Part shown: in pieces, positions 1 to 7,649 of the stretch
How positions within the stretch are numbered: position 1 is the stretch's first letter
How the letters are laid out: every line of letters begins with the position of its first letter
Assembly (NCBI GenBank): GCA_030524225.1
Contig: JAUNGV010000012.1
Span: forward strand, 1-56,940
From: Eubacteriales bacterium
GTDB taxonomy: Bacteria > Bacillota > Clostridia > Lachnospirales > Lachnospiraceae
DNA length: 56,940 bases
Reading direction: 5' to 3'
The notes under the pieces: generated by a model
What the model saw: only the letters and a program-made list of their open reading frames with translations
What the model was told of the DNA's origin: nothing
The model's database searches: none
Made by a program: the position numbers and the translations under genes

Positions 1-1038
1 GATGTTTCCGGCAATGACGTCTCCGGGAACGATGTCTCCGGCAATCATGCGGCTGGCACAGAAGGCGGCGCATCTGCGGGAGAGCAGAGTGGAGACGGCG
101 GATCGGCGCAGAATCCTGAGGACGCCGGTGCGGCGGGTTCCGGCGGTTCCGGAGAAGAGGACGCGCAGCTGAGCGAGGAGGAAAAGGCCAAGCGGGAGAA
201 CGAGACGTACGTTCACGCGGACTCGATGCCGGAGGGTGTCAATAATGAGGTGGTCGGGGCCGTCGATTACGGCAATGCCGACCAGAGATTCCTCTCGCCG
301 GAGGGAACGGCGTATAATGAGGACACAGCGGGGCTCTTTGCCCAGAACGGCGATTACTACCGGTTCCGGAGCGTGGACGAGGTGTATTTCTCCGACGCCA
401 TTTTCATCGGGGATTCGCGGACGGTCGGTCTCTACGATTACGGCGGGCTGCAGGGCAAAACGACATTTCTGGCCAAGGAGTCAATTTCCGTTTACAATAT
501 GTATGAGCGGAAGCTGGATCTGTATGAGCCCGGGGCGCAGACGCAGAGCAAAACAGTGCTGGAAGCGCTGATGACGAAGCAGTACCGCAAGGTTTATCTG
601 TCGGTCGGCGTCAATGAGCTGGGGATTCCGGACACGAAAGAGTACTATCAGAAATACCGGGAGGCAGTGGCGGTGATCCGGCAGCTCCAGCCGGATGCGA
701 TCATCTATATCGAGGGCATCATGCATGTCACCGAGAAGAAGAGCAAGTCGGACAGCGTATTCAACAATACGAATATCGTGCAGAGAAACAATGCGATCGC
801 GACACTTGCCAACGGCCACGATATCTTTTATATTGATATGAATACGGCAGTGTGCGACGAGGATGGAAATCTGCGCTCGGATCTCACGGCGGACGGCGTG
901 CATCTGAAGGGTTCCGCATACGCGCTCTGGTATGACTTCCTCCTGCAGAATGCCATTGTGCGGGATGGCAACGACTATCTGGGCACGGGGCCGACAGAGG
1001 GCGGCGTGGATCTCTCGAGTCTGCAGACGGCGCAGTGA
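1..1038 (+). CDS. SGNH/GDSL-family hydrolase, 5' end outside window
   Basis: The frame is open from base 1 to the TGA at 1036-1038, so the N terminus lies upstream and 345 residues are visible. The first ~75 residues are Gly/Ser/Ala/Glu-rich and begin with three DVSGN pentapeptides coded by a 15-bp repeat (1-45); this looks like a flexible linker between an unseen N-terminal part (probably a membrane anchor) and the enzyme. The SGNH blocks are visible: nucleophile Ser in FIGDSRTVGLYDY (about 400-435), Asn in GVNELG (about 607-624), and Asp/His in DGVHLKG (about 892-912). The family covers esterases and O-acyl transfer partners acting on cell-surface polymers; the substrate cannot be read here. 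The first ATG at 226 is internal. Sure of the fold, unsure of the reaction. Confidence 0.85.
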   Translation, partial: DVSGNDVSGNDVSGNHAAGTEGGASAGEQSGDGGSAQNPEDAGAAGSGGSGEEDAQLSEEEKAKRENETYVHADSMPEGVNNEVVGAVDYGNADQRFLSPEGTAYNEDTAGLFAQNGDYYRFRSVDEVYFSDAIFIGDSRTVGLYDYGGLQGKTTFLAKESISVYNMYERKLDLYEPGAQTQSKTVLEALMTKQYRKVYLSVGVNELGIPDTKEYYQKYREAVAVIRQLQPDAIIYIEGIMHVTEKKSKSDSVFNNTNIVQRNNAIATLANGHDIFYIDMNTAVCDEDGNLRSDLTADGVHLKGSAYALWYDFLLQNAIVRDGNDYLGTGPTEGGVDLSSLQTAQ

Positions 1039-1183
1039 GAGACTGTGCGGATACAGGCGGTTTCTGCGGTGAGACGCCGCGCGGTCATGAGCGCAGTGAG
1101 ATATTGTGCAGACAGAGTGGCGGATCGCAGCGCGGCAGGAGTGACGAAAGCCGTGACGCGGAGCGTTCGGAAAGGAGGCGTCT

Positions 1184-1417
1184 ATGAGAGAGATGGAATT
1201 CAAGATGGAGCGTCCGAATCTGGTGGAAAAGGGCCAGCGGGTGACCGTCACGGAGGGCGTTCTGCCGAGCAATTACTATTACATCATTGATCCGGCGGTG
1301 GCGATGAGCGGGAATTATCCGTTCAGCCAGCGGCTTCTCGCAAGAGAGGGCGTGGTGGAGTCCATCGAGGAGAACGAGCGCGGCTTCTATGTGAAGGTGG
1401 CGTTTGAAGAAAAGTGA
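1184..1417 (+). CDS. conserved-looking small protein of unknown function (77 aa)
   Basis: A 77-residue acidic protein starting MREMEFKMERP, with no membrane segment or signal peptide. AAAGGAGG (1171-1178) lies 5 nt before the ATG, a good ribosome site. The sequence (LVEKGQRVTVTEGVLPSNYY, then a C-terminal GVVESIEENERGFYVKVAFE) looks like a small beta-rich domain. I do not recognise the family. It follows the SGNH hydrolase by 145 bp and precedes ridA; its stop codon lies inside the first arm of the intergenic hairpin pair at 1413-1479. Codon use matches its neighbours, which supports a real gene. Confidence 0.75.
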   Translation: MREMEFKMERPNLVEKGQRVTVTEGVLPSNYYYIIDPAVAMSGNYPFSQRLLAREGVVESIEENERGFYVKVAFEEK

Positions 1418-1520
1418 CCGAAAACCGCCTGAGGGCACTTTTCGCTCACTCGAACCGGCGAACATAGTTCGCCGGTTCGGGGAGTACAGATCAGAAACCG
1501 CAGAGAACGCGGCAAAGGAG
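1413..1520 (+). repeat. intergenic hairpin cassette, copy upstream of ridA
   Basis: Hairpin 1 is 1413-1424 / 1439-1450 (AGTGACCGAAAA with TTTTCGCTCACT, one mismatch) and includes the stop codon of the 77-aa gene. Hairpin 2 follows at once: 1451-1463 / 1467-1479, a perfect 13-bp stem CGAACCGGCGAAC with loop ATA, then G. A shortened module CAGATCAGAAACCGC (1487-1501) and a small CCGC/GCGG stem (1498-1512) lead into the ridA ribosome site AAAGGAGG. The same order of parts recurs at 3874, 26848, 32122 and 38739. Confidence 0.8.
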
Positions 1521-1526
1521 GTAACC

Positions 1527-1913
1527 ATGAGTAAGGAACTGGAAATTATTGCAACGAAAAAGGCGCCGGCGGCGATCGGGCCGTATTCTCAGGCGGTTGT
1601 GGCCGGAGATTTTGTTTATCTGTCGGGACAGATCCCGATCAATCCGGAGACGGGCGAGCTGGTGGAGGGCGACGTGAGCGCGCAGGCTGACCAGGTGTGC
1701 CGGAATATCGGAGAGGTGTTAAAAGAGGCGGGCTGCGGCTATGAGAATGTCGTCAAGACGACGTGCTTTCTCGCGGATCTGAAGGATTTTGCGGCGTTCA
1801 ACGAGGTGTACGGGCGTTACTTTACCGGCAAACCGGCGCGCAGCTGCGTGGCGGTGCGTGAGATTCCCAAGAGCGTACTCTGCGAGGTTGAGGTGATTGC
1901 GTACCGTGGGTAA
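1527..1913 (+). CDS. ridA: RidA family enamine/imine deaminase
   Basis: 128 residues, the usual RidA (YjgF/YER057c/UK114) length. Family marks are APAAIGPYSQAV near the N terminus, VYLSGQIP, the long QADQVCRNIGEVLKEAG helix, and the C-terminal block with Arg in ARSCVAVREIP followed by EVEVIA. RidA proteins are trimeric and hydrolyse reactive 2-aminoacrylate-type imines released by PLP enzymes. The ATG at 1527 sits 6 nt after AAAGGAGG, and upstream in-frame starts would add non-family sequence reading through the intergenic hairpins. The EamA gene begins 1-2 bases after the stop, so the two are probably translationally coupled. Confidence 0.93.
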   Translation: MSKELEIIATKKAPAAIGPYSQAVVAGDFVYLSGQIPINPETGELVEGDVSAQADQVCRNIGEVLKEAGCGYENVVKTTCFLADLKDFAAFNEVYGRYFTGKPARSCVAVREIPKSVLCEVEVIAYRG

Positions 1914-1914
1914 A

Positions 1915-2829
1915 ATGCCGATTAAGAATGCACTGTCCCTGTTTCTGTGCGCGTTTATCTGGGGGACGGCGTTCGTCGCCCAGAGCGTCGGAATGGATTA
2001 CATGGGGCCGCTCACCTTCAACGGCATCCGCTTTCTGATGGGAGCGCTGGTGCTGCTGCCGGTGGTGGCGGTGCGCAGAAATGCCGCCAAAAGGCGGATT
2101 GCGCGCGGAGATTCGCGTGTTCCGTCCTACAGCGTGAAGCGCACGATCGCCTCCGGGGCGGTGGTGGGAGCGGTGCTGTTCTCGGCATCGACGCTCCAGC
2201 AGCTCGCCCTGCAGACGGCGGATGTGGGGAAGGCGGGATTTATCACGGCGATGTATATCGTGATTGTGCCGGCTGCCGCTTTTTTTATGACAAGAAAATT
2301 CTTTCCGCGCGTCTGGCTCTGTGTGCTGATCGCGATTGCGGGACTTTATTTTCTGTGTGTCTCGAAAGAGGCGGCCACAGTCCTTACGGGAGCGGATATT
2401 CTGCTCCTGCTCTGTTCCTGCCTCTTTGCGGGGCATATCGTCTGCGTGGATAAGCTGGGCGCGGCGGTGGACGGAATCGAGCTCTCCTTTGTGCAGTTTG
2501 TGATGGCAGGACTGATCGGCACGATTCTGGCGCTCTTTCTGGAGCAACCGACCGGCGCAGAGCTGGCGGCGGGAATGGTGCCGCTTCTGTATGCGGGCGT
2601 GATGTCGAGCGGCGTCGCGTATACGCTGCAGATCGTGGGACAGAAGGGGGCGGATCCGACGATTGCCTCCCTGATTATGTCACTGGAATCCGTGATTTCG
2701 GTGCTGGCGGGATGGGCGCTTCTCGGGCAGACGCTTTCGGGACGGGAGCTGTTCGGCTGTGCCCTGATGTTTGCGGCGATCGTGATTGTTCAGCTTCCGG
2801 GAAAGGAGAAGAAGAGTGCGTTTTCCTGA
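1915..2829 (+). CDS. EamA/DMT superfamily transporter
   Basis: About 304 residues with ten hydrophobic segments in two repeats, as in the drug/metabolite transporter (EamA) family; WGTAFVAQSVG in the first helix and the GVAYTLQIVGQK segment of the second repeat are typical. Substrate unknown. ATG 1915 immediately follows the ridA stop (1911-1913). Alternative in-frame starts are GTG 1906, with GAGGTG about 10 nt upstream, and TTG 1897. The C-terminal codons overlap the next gene by 14 bp, which indicates coupling of the three genes ridA, this transporter and the TPR lipoprotein. Confidence 0.88.
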   Translation: MPIKNALSLFLCAFIWGTAFVAQSVGMDYMGPLTFNGIRFLMGALVLLPVVAVRRNAAKRRIARGDSRVPSYSVKRTIASGAVVGAVLFSASTLQQLALQTADVGKAGFITAMYIVIVPAAAFFMTRKFFPRVWLCVLIAIAGLYFLCVSKEAATVLTGADILLLLCSCLFAGHIVCVDKLGAAVDGIELSFVQFVMAGLIGTILALFLEQPTGAELAAGMVPLLYAGVMSSGVAYTLQIVGQKGADPTIASLIMSLESVISVLAGWALLGQTLSGRELFGCALMFAAIVIVQLPGKEKKSAFS

Positions 2830-3871
2830 AAAAAGAGTGCGGATCGCCGTATTGCTGGCGGCAGCGCTCTCTCTGACATCCGGCTGTGCGCTGCGCGGTT
2901 CCGGAGAGAATCTGAGCGCGGGAATGAGCGCTGTGCAGAACCGGGAGTATGATTCCGCTCTCGCCTCTTTTGACGCCGCGCTGGAGGCCGGGGAGGATGA
3001 AAAGAGCGCGCAGCGCGGGCGTGGGATCGCCCTGATGGGACAGGGAGATTACGAAGGGGCGGCGCAGGCATTCGAGGCAGCGCTGGCGTGCGGAAGCGGA
3101 ATTCCGGAGGATATCGATTACGACATCAACTACTATCTGGCGGCCTGTTTTATGAAGCTGGGACAGACGGGAGAGGCGAGAGCGGTCTATGACGCGATGA
3201 TCGCGCTGCGTCCGAACGACGCGCAGACGTATGAGCTGCGCGGGGCGGCGGAGCTGGAGCAGGGGGCGTTTGACGCCGCGGATGCGGATTTTCGCAGGGC
3301 GATTGAGATTGAACCCACCAATTATGACCGGATGATAGAGATTCTGGAGACGCTGCAGTCCCACGGCTATGAGGAGACGGGGCAGACGTATCTCTCAGAG
3401 GCTCTCGAGACATACGGGGAGGGAATGTCCAATTTTGATAAGGGGCGTCTCTCCTATTATCTGGAGGATTACGATACGGCGCGCACCTGTCTGGAAAAAG
3501 CGCGCTCCGATACGAACTATCAGGCGACGGTGCTGTTGGGGAAGACGTACGAGGCGCTCGGCGATTACAATTATGCGCTCAGCGTTTATCAGGCGTATCT
3601 GGCAAACGATACAACGCACCCGGAGATTTATAACCAGATGGGACTGTGCCAGATGGCGATGGGCAGTTACCAGGAGGCGCTGCTCTCTTTTGAGGAGGGC
3701 ATGAAGATTCAGGACAACGCCGTGCTGCAGAGCCTGTCTTTTAATGAGATTATCGCTTATGAGTATCTGGGCGAATTCAAAAAGGCGTCGGTTCTGATGG
3801 AAACGTATCTGGAGAATTATCCGGAGGACGAGACGGCGAAGCGCGAGGCGGTGTTTTTGGAGACTAGGTAA
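2816..3871 (+). CDS. TPR-repeat lipoprotein
   Basis: 351 residues from a GTG start at 2816, 8 nt after AAGGAG (2803-2808). The N terminus is a short Arg/Lys stretch, a hydrophobic segment and a lipobox LTSGC, so it is probably diacylated at Cys and anchored on the outer face of the membrane. The rest is a row of tetratricopeptide repeats, for example around ALASFDAALEAG, AAQAFEAALA, DFRRAIEIEPTNYDR, ALSVYQAYLAND and ALLSFEEGMKI, a solenoid for protein-protein contacts. No catalytic motif. Overlaps the EamA gene by 14 bp. The partner protein is unknown. Confidence 0.85.
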   Translation: MRFPEKRVRIAVLLAAALSLTSGCALRGSGENLSAGMSAVQNREYDSALASFDAALEAGEDEKSAQRGRGIALMGQGDYEGAAQAFEAALACGSGIPEDIDYDINYYLAACFMKLGQTGEARAVYDAMIALRPNDAQTYELRGAAELEQGAFDAADADFRRAIEIEPTNYDRMIEILETLQSHGYEETGQTYLSEALETYGEGMSNFDKGRLSYYLEDYDTARTCLEKARSDTNYQATVLLGKTYEALGDYNYALSVYQAYLANDTTHPEIYNQMGLCQMAMGSYQEALLSFEEGMKIQDNAVLQSLSFNEIIAYEYLGEFKKASVLMETYLENYPEDETAKREAVFLETR

Positions 3872-3873
3872 AA

Positions 3874-3981
3874 AGCGGGATGGAACATCCCGCTCGAAGC
3901 GCGGGGCGCTTCGGTGCAGATCAGAAACCGCCTGCGCGGATTTCTGACCGCAGAGCCGCGAAAACCGCGGCAGAGGAGGGG
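3874..3981 (+). repeat. intergenic hairpin cassette, fullest copy (upstream of pyrF)
   Basis: Four consecutive hairpins fill the TPR-pyrF spacer. Hairpin 1: 3874-3882 / 3886-3894 (AGCGGGATG, loop GAA), starting 3 nt after the stop codon. Hairpin 2: 3895-3902 / 3906-3913 (CGAAGCGC, loop GGG), then G. Link TGCAGA. Hairpin 3: 3921-3947, TCAGAAACCGC paired with GCGGATTTCTGA. Hairpin 4: 3955-3960 / 3966-3971, GCCGCG with CGCGGC, loop AAAAC. The ribosome site AGAGGAGG follows directly. Other copies show the same order with different but complementary arms. Confidence 0.85.
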
Positions 3982-3984
3982 ACG

Positions 3985-4932
3985 ATGATTCAGAAACTGA
4001 TTGACAGAATTCAGGAAACGGGAGCGCCGATTGTGGTGGGACTGGATCCCAATATGAAGTTTATTCCGGCGCATATTCAGAGAGAGGCCGAGAGGGCGCG
4101 CCGCGACAATATTTTTGGTGACGACGATCTGGAGACGGCGGCGGAAGCGGTGTGGCGCTTTAATAAGGAGATTATCGACGCTGTGTATGATCTGATTCCC
4201 GCGGTCAAGCCGCAGATCGCCATGTATGAGCAGTTCGGGATTCCGGGGCTGGTGGCGTACTGGAAGACGGTTCGTTACTGCCGGGAGAAGGGGCTGATTG
4301 TGATCGGCGACGTCAAGCGGGGCGATATTGGTTCGACGTCGGAGTCGTATGCGATTGCCCATCTGGGAAGAATCTCGGTGGGAGGTCATAAGGTGCGGGT
4401 GTTCGACGAGGACTTCGCGACGGTGAATCCGTATCTGGGATCGGACGGGGTCAAACCGTTCATCAATGTATGCAACGAGGAGGACAAGGGAATCTTCGTG
4501 CTGGTCAAGACCTCGAATCCGAGCAGCGGAGAATTCCAGGATGTGGAGACGAAGGACGGCCGCCCGGTCTACGAGCTGGTGGGAGAGAAGGTCAGGGAGT
4601 GGGGCGAGCTCTCGATGGACGGGACGTACAGCAATGTGGGCGCGGTAGTCGGCGCGACGTATCCGGAGCAGGGACGGATTCTGAGAAAGCTGATGCCCAA
4701 CACCTATATCCTGGTGCCGGGCTACGGCGCGCAGGGCGGTCAGGGCAAGGATCTCGTCGATTTCTTTAACGAGGACGGACTGGGCGCAATCGTCAATTCC
4801 TCACGGGGCATTATTGCGGCGTATCAGCAGGAGAAGTACGCGAAGTTCGGCGAGGAGCGGTTTGCGGAGGCGTCCCGCGCGGCGGTGCAGGATATGATCG
4901 AGGATATCGCGGGCGCGCTGGCGGCGAGATAG
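3985..4932 (+). CDS. pyrF: orotidine 5'-phosphate decarboxylase, type 2
   Basis: 315 residues, the length of the longer type-2 PyrF of clostridia and actinobacteria rather than the ~235-aa type 1. It decarboxylates OMP to UMP, the last step of de novo pyrimidine synthesis. VVGLDPN near the N terminus binds phosphate/ribose; DVKRGDIGSTSESYA holds the catalytic Lys-Asp-Lys-Asp style cluster; VPGYGAQGGQGKD and the final NSSRGII form the phosphate gripper. ATG 3985 lies 4-5 nt after AGAGGAGGGG. No other pyrimidine gene is nearby, so it is separated from a pyr operon here. The leader carries the four-hairpin cassette. Confidence 0.95.
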   Translation: MIQKLIDRIQETGAPIVVGLDPNMKFIPAHIQREAERARRDNIFGDDDLETAAEAVWRFNKEIIDAVYDLIPAVKPQIAMYEQFGIPGLVAYWKTVRYCREKGLIVIGDVKRGDIGSTSESYAIAHLGRISVGGHKVRVFDEDFATVNPYLGSDGVKPFINVCNEEDKGIFVLVKTSNPSSGEFQDVETKDGRPVYELVGEKVREWGELSMDGTYSNVGAVVGATYPEQGRILRKLMPNTYILVPGYGAQGGQGKDLVDFFNEDGLGAIVNSSRGIIAAYQQEKYAKFGEERFAEASRAAVQDMIEDIAGALAAR

Positions 4933-5071
4933 AGAAAGCGCGTCTGGAAGCAGAGACCGCGGAGCGGACTTGCCCCGGGAAAAATCCGGAGGAAAGCCGG
5001 AGGACGCGGCAGGGCGGACAACGGGCCTGAAAGGCCGCCGCGGCAGTGAGGCAGCAAAGAGAGGACATCGA

Positions 5072-6364
5072 ATGGAACACGTCAGAATACCGGAGATTTT
5101 AGTGCAGAGAGCGGAGGCGCTCGAAGCATTTTATGAAAAATACTGCCCGGCGGTTGCGCCGATGGCAAAGCAGTGTTTCCTGAACACCATCGAGACGACG
5201 GTGCTCTGGGAGAGAGGGGAGGAGGACGCCTTTGTGATCACGGGCGATATTCCGGCGATGTGGCTGCGCGATTCGGCGGCGCAGCTCCATACCTATCTCC
5301 CCTATGCGGCGCAGTCACAGGAGGTCAGGGAGATTATGGTCTCCGTGCTGCGCAGGCAGATTTCGCAGGTGCTCACCGATCCGTACGCGAACGCGTTTAA
5401 TGAGAGTGCGAATAACCGGGGATGGGACTGGGACAATGACATCACGGAGCACAATCCGTGGGTCTGGGAGCGCAAATATGAGGTGGACTCCCTCTGTGCG
5501 CCGATCCGGTTCGCATATTCCCTGTATCAGGCGACGAAGGACGAGGCGGTGCTGGATGCGCGTTTTCCGGAGATGGTGAGAACGGTGGTATCTCTCTGGA
5601 AAACAGAGCAGCGCCATGAAGAGCAGTCCCCCTACTCCTTTGTGAGAAGAAACTGCCGCGAGAGCGATACGCTTCCCTGCGAGGGCAAGGGCAATCCCGT
5701 TTCCTATACCGGAATGACATGGTCGGGCTTTCGTCCTTCGGATGACAGGTGTCTGTACGGGTACCTCGTGCCGTCGAATATGATGGCGGCGGTTTCCCTG
5801 GAGGAAGCGGCGGAGCTGCTCGAAGGGGTGTTCGGGGAGAAGGAGCTGGCCGGAGAGTGCCGCGCCCTGCAGAGAGAGATCACGGAAGGAATCGAGAAAT
5901 ACGGCGTCGTGGAGCACCCGGAATACGGGAAGATCTATGCGTATGAGACGGATGGAAAAGGCAGGCATCTGCTGATGGACGACGCGAATGTGCCGAGTCT
6001 TCTGTCCATGCCGTATCTGGGATACCGGGGTAAACTCGCGGTATACGAGAACACGCGCCGTTTCGTGCTCTCGAAGGAGAATCCCTATTTCTATGAGGGG
6101 AAAGCGGCCCGGGGCGTCGGGAGTCCGCACACGCCGCCGCAGTACATCTGGCCGATCGCCCTGTGTATGCAGGCCCTCACCTCACACGACGAACAGGAGA
6201 TCTGGGACTGCCTGCTGCGCCTCTCCGAGACGCATGCGGGGACGAATTTCATGCACGAAGGTTTTGACTGTGAGGATCCGTCGCAGTTCACGAGACCGTG
6301 GTTTGCGTGGGCGAATTCCCTTTTTGGAGAGCTGCTGGATAAAATTTGCACGGAGCGCAGCTAA
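5072..6364 (+). CDS. glycoside hydrolase family 125, exo-alpha-1,6-mannosidase
   Basis: 430 residues with the GH125 signature GDIPAMWLRDSAAQ (about residues 58-71), the NNRGWDWDND block, GMTWSGFRPSDD (probably the catalytic-acid region) and a C-terminal HEGFDCEDP...FAWANSLFGE block (probably the base region). Characterised GH125 enzymes release alpha-1,6-linked mannose from N-glycan or yeast-mannan type substrates. No signal peptide, so it is cytoplasmic and would act on imported oligosaccharides. ATG 5072 follows AGAGAGGACATCGA; starts further upstream would read through a GC-rich spacer unlike the family. It is convergent with the AraC regulator and shares a bidirectional terminator. Confidence 0.9.
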   Translation: MEHVRIPEILVQRAEALEAFYEKYCPAVAPMAKQCFLNTIETTVLWERGEEDAFVITGDIPAMWLRDSAAQLHTYLPYAAQSQEVREIMVSVLRRQISQVLTDPYANAFNESANNRGWDWDNDITEHNPWVWERKYEVDSLCAPIRFAYSLYQATKDEAVLDARFPEMVRTVVSLWKTEQRHEEQSPYSFVRRNCRESDTLPCEGKGNPVSYTGMTWSGFRPSDDRCLYGYLVPSNMMAAVSLEEAAELLEGVFGEKELAGECRALQREITEGIEKYGVVEHPEYGKIYAYETDGKGRHLLMDDANVPSLLSMPYLGYRGKLAVYENTRRFVLSKENPYFYEGKAARGVGSPHTPPQYIWPIALCMQALTSHDEQEIWDCLLRLSETHAGTNFMHEGFDCEDPSQFTRPWFAWANSLFGELLDKICTERS

Positions 6365-6399
6365 CGTCCGGGACCCTTGCAGAGTGTTTTCGAAGGAAC

Positions 6400-6430
6400 A
6401 AAGCCGCTGACTTTAGGTCAGCGGCTTTTA
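6400..6430. terminator. bidirectional intrinsic terminator
   Basis: Stem AAAGCCGCTGA (6400-6410) and TCAGCGGCTTT (6418-6428), loop 7 nt, A-run on one side and TTTT on the other. It lies between two convergent genes and overlaps the last codon of the AraC-type gene, so it can stop transcription from both sides. Confidence 0.9.
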
Positions 6431-7350
6431 TGATGGGCGGCGGAATCACTGGGCGGAACCGCTGCGGGGTTCTGCGGGGAAAGCGGGGGCTCTGCAGGCG
6501 GCATGCGGAAGGCGTTCTCCGCGCGCCACTGTCTGGGCGGGATGCCGTAGACGGTTTTGAAGGCACGGGAGAAGTGAAGCTGGTTCGGATAACCGACGGC
6601 GTTGCCGATATCCTGTATGCTCAGCTCCGTCAGCTTGAGGAGTTCCGCGGCTTTGCTCATGCGGTAGCTGATCAGGAATTCCTGCGGAGTCTTCCCGACG
6701 GCATCACGGAATATTTTGCCGAAATAGCTCCGGTTCAGGTTACAGAAGGCGGCGATGTCCTCGACGCCGATCTCGTTCTGGAAATTCTGCTCGATGAAGG
6801 AGGTGGCCTCCCGGATATAGAAATCCTGCAGACGGCCGGTGCGCAGACGTTTGCGGAAAGCACAGGAGCGCACCACCAGATCGAGAACGAGATAGAGATG
6901 GCCGATCAGATGAAACGGCGACTGATCGGAGTGGTTCGCGATATACAGCATTTCATTTTGCAATTCCATACTCAGATCCCGGGCGTTGGAGTGGTAGACG
7001 GGCTGATCATAGGTCAGCCCCGCCAGCTCCAGCGCCTCTTTTGCTTTCAGACCGTCAAATTCCACCCATGCGTACTCCCACGGGTGTTCCTCATCCGCGC
7101 AGTAGGTGTTGATCTGCTTCGGATAGATCAGAAATCCCTCTCCGCTCTTGATCTGATACGTATTGGTGAGCCCCCGGGAATCGGTGGACTGTAGCGTTCC
7201 GGTTCCGGAGATCACATAGTGAAACAGATAGTGATTGCGGGCGGACGGGCCGTAGGAGTGGAGCGGCTCGCACTGCTCCCAGCCGTACTGGTACAGCCCG
7301 AGATCGACAAACCGCTCATTCGGAAAAATGGAAAATAACAGATTGGACAT
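6418..7350 (-). CDS. AraC/XylS family transcriptional regulator
   Basis: 310 residues. The N-terminal part (about 1-170) has the cupin-like sensor pattern of sugar-responsive AraC proteins: HYVISGTGTLQ, GEGFLIYPKQINTY, WEYAWVEFDG. The C-terminal part (about 190-285) has two helix-turn-helices, EIGVEDIAAFCNLNRSYFGK and LSIQDIGNAVGYPNQLHFSR, ending FKTVYGIPPRQWR. A Pro/Ala/Ser tail follows. AAGGAGGG lies 5-6 nt before the ATG on the minus strand. It is divergent from the sugar-binding protein gene, the usual place for the operon activator. By neighbourhood the inducer should be an alpha-galactoside or related sugar; this is inference. Confidence 0.92.
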   Translation of the reverse strand: MSNLLFSIFPNERFVDLGLYQYGWEQCEPLHSYGPSARNHYLFHYVISGTGTLQSTDSRGLTNTYQIKSGEGFLIYPKQINTYCADEEHPWEYAWVEFDGLKAKEALELAGLTYDQPVYHSNARDLSMELQNEMLYIANHSDQSPFHLIGHLYLVLDLVVRSCAFRKRLRTGRLQDFYIREATSFIEQNFQNEIGVEDIAAFCNLNRSYFGKIFRDAVGKTPQEFLISYRMSKAAELLKLTELSIQDIGNAVGYPNQLHFSRAFKTVYGIPPRQWRAENAFRMPPAEPPLSPQNPAAVPPSDSAAHHKSR

Positions 7351-7468
7351 AGAACCCTCCTTCTGAAAGGGGCGGACAGCCCGGAACGGCCATGAAAATT
7401 TCGCAGACTCGTTTTCACTGGCTGGTGACGGGACATTCCGTTACTGCAAAATGGATGATTTCTTCCAA

Positions 7469-7529
7469 TATATACCAAAATGCGTCTACACATCAAGGAT
7501 AATGAAGAAAAGCGGCATTTTGATATATA
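7469..7529. promoter_or_regulatory. probable AraC-type operator, inverted repeat
   Basis: TATATACCAAAATGC (7469-7483) and GCATTTTGATATATA (7515-7529) are inverted copies matching at 14 of 15 positions, centres 46 bp apart. They lie in the 299-bp divergent promoter region between the AraC-type gene and the sugar ABC operon. Spaced half-sites of this kind suit a dimeric AraC regulator that can switch between looping and activating. I could not pick a convincing -35/-10 pair for either gene. Confidence 0.6.
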
Positions 7530-7649
7530 ACCGCTATCAGTAGTGCATTTACGCCCGTAATTTACAGTGATATTCTAAAATCACAAAAAACAGGGAAGCG
7601 GCAAAAAGATAAGTAAAGGCGTTTTCAGAGGGAAAGGACGGGAGGCAGG

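Noticed and set aside
4970-5071. Longer GH125 start at 4970
   Set aside because: The extra 34 residues are Gly/Arg/Lys-rich translation of a GC-rich spacer; the family begins near MEHVRIPEILVQRAEALE.
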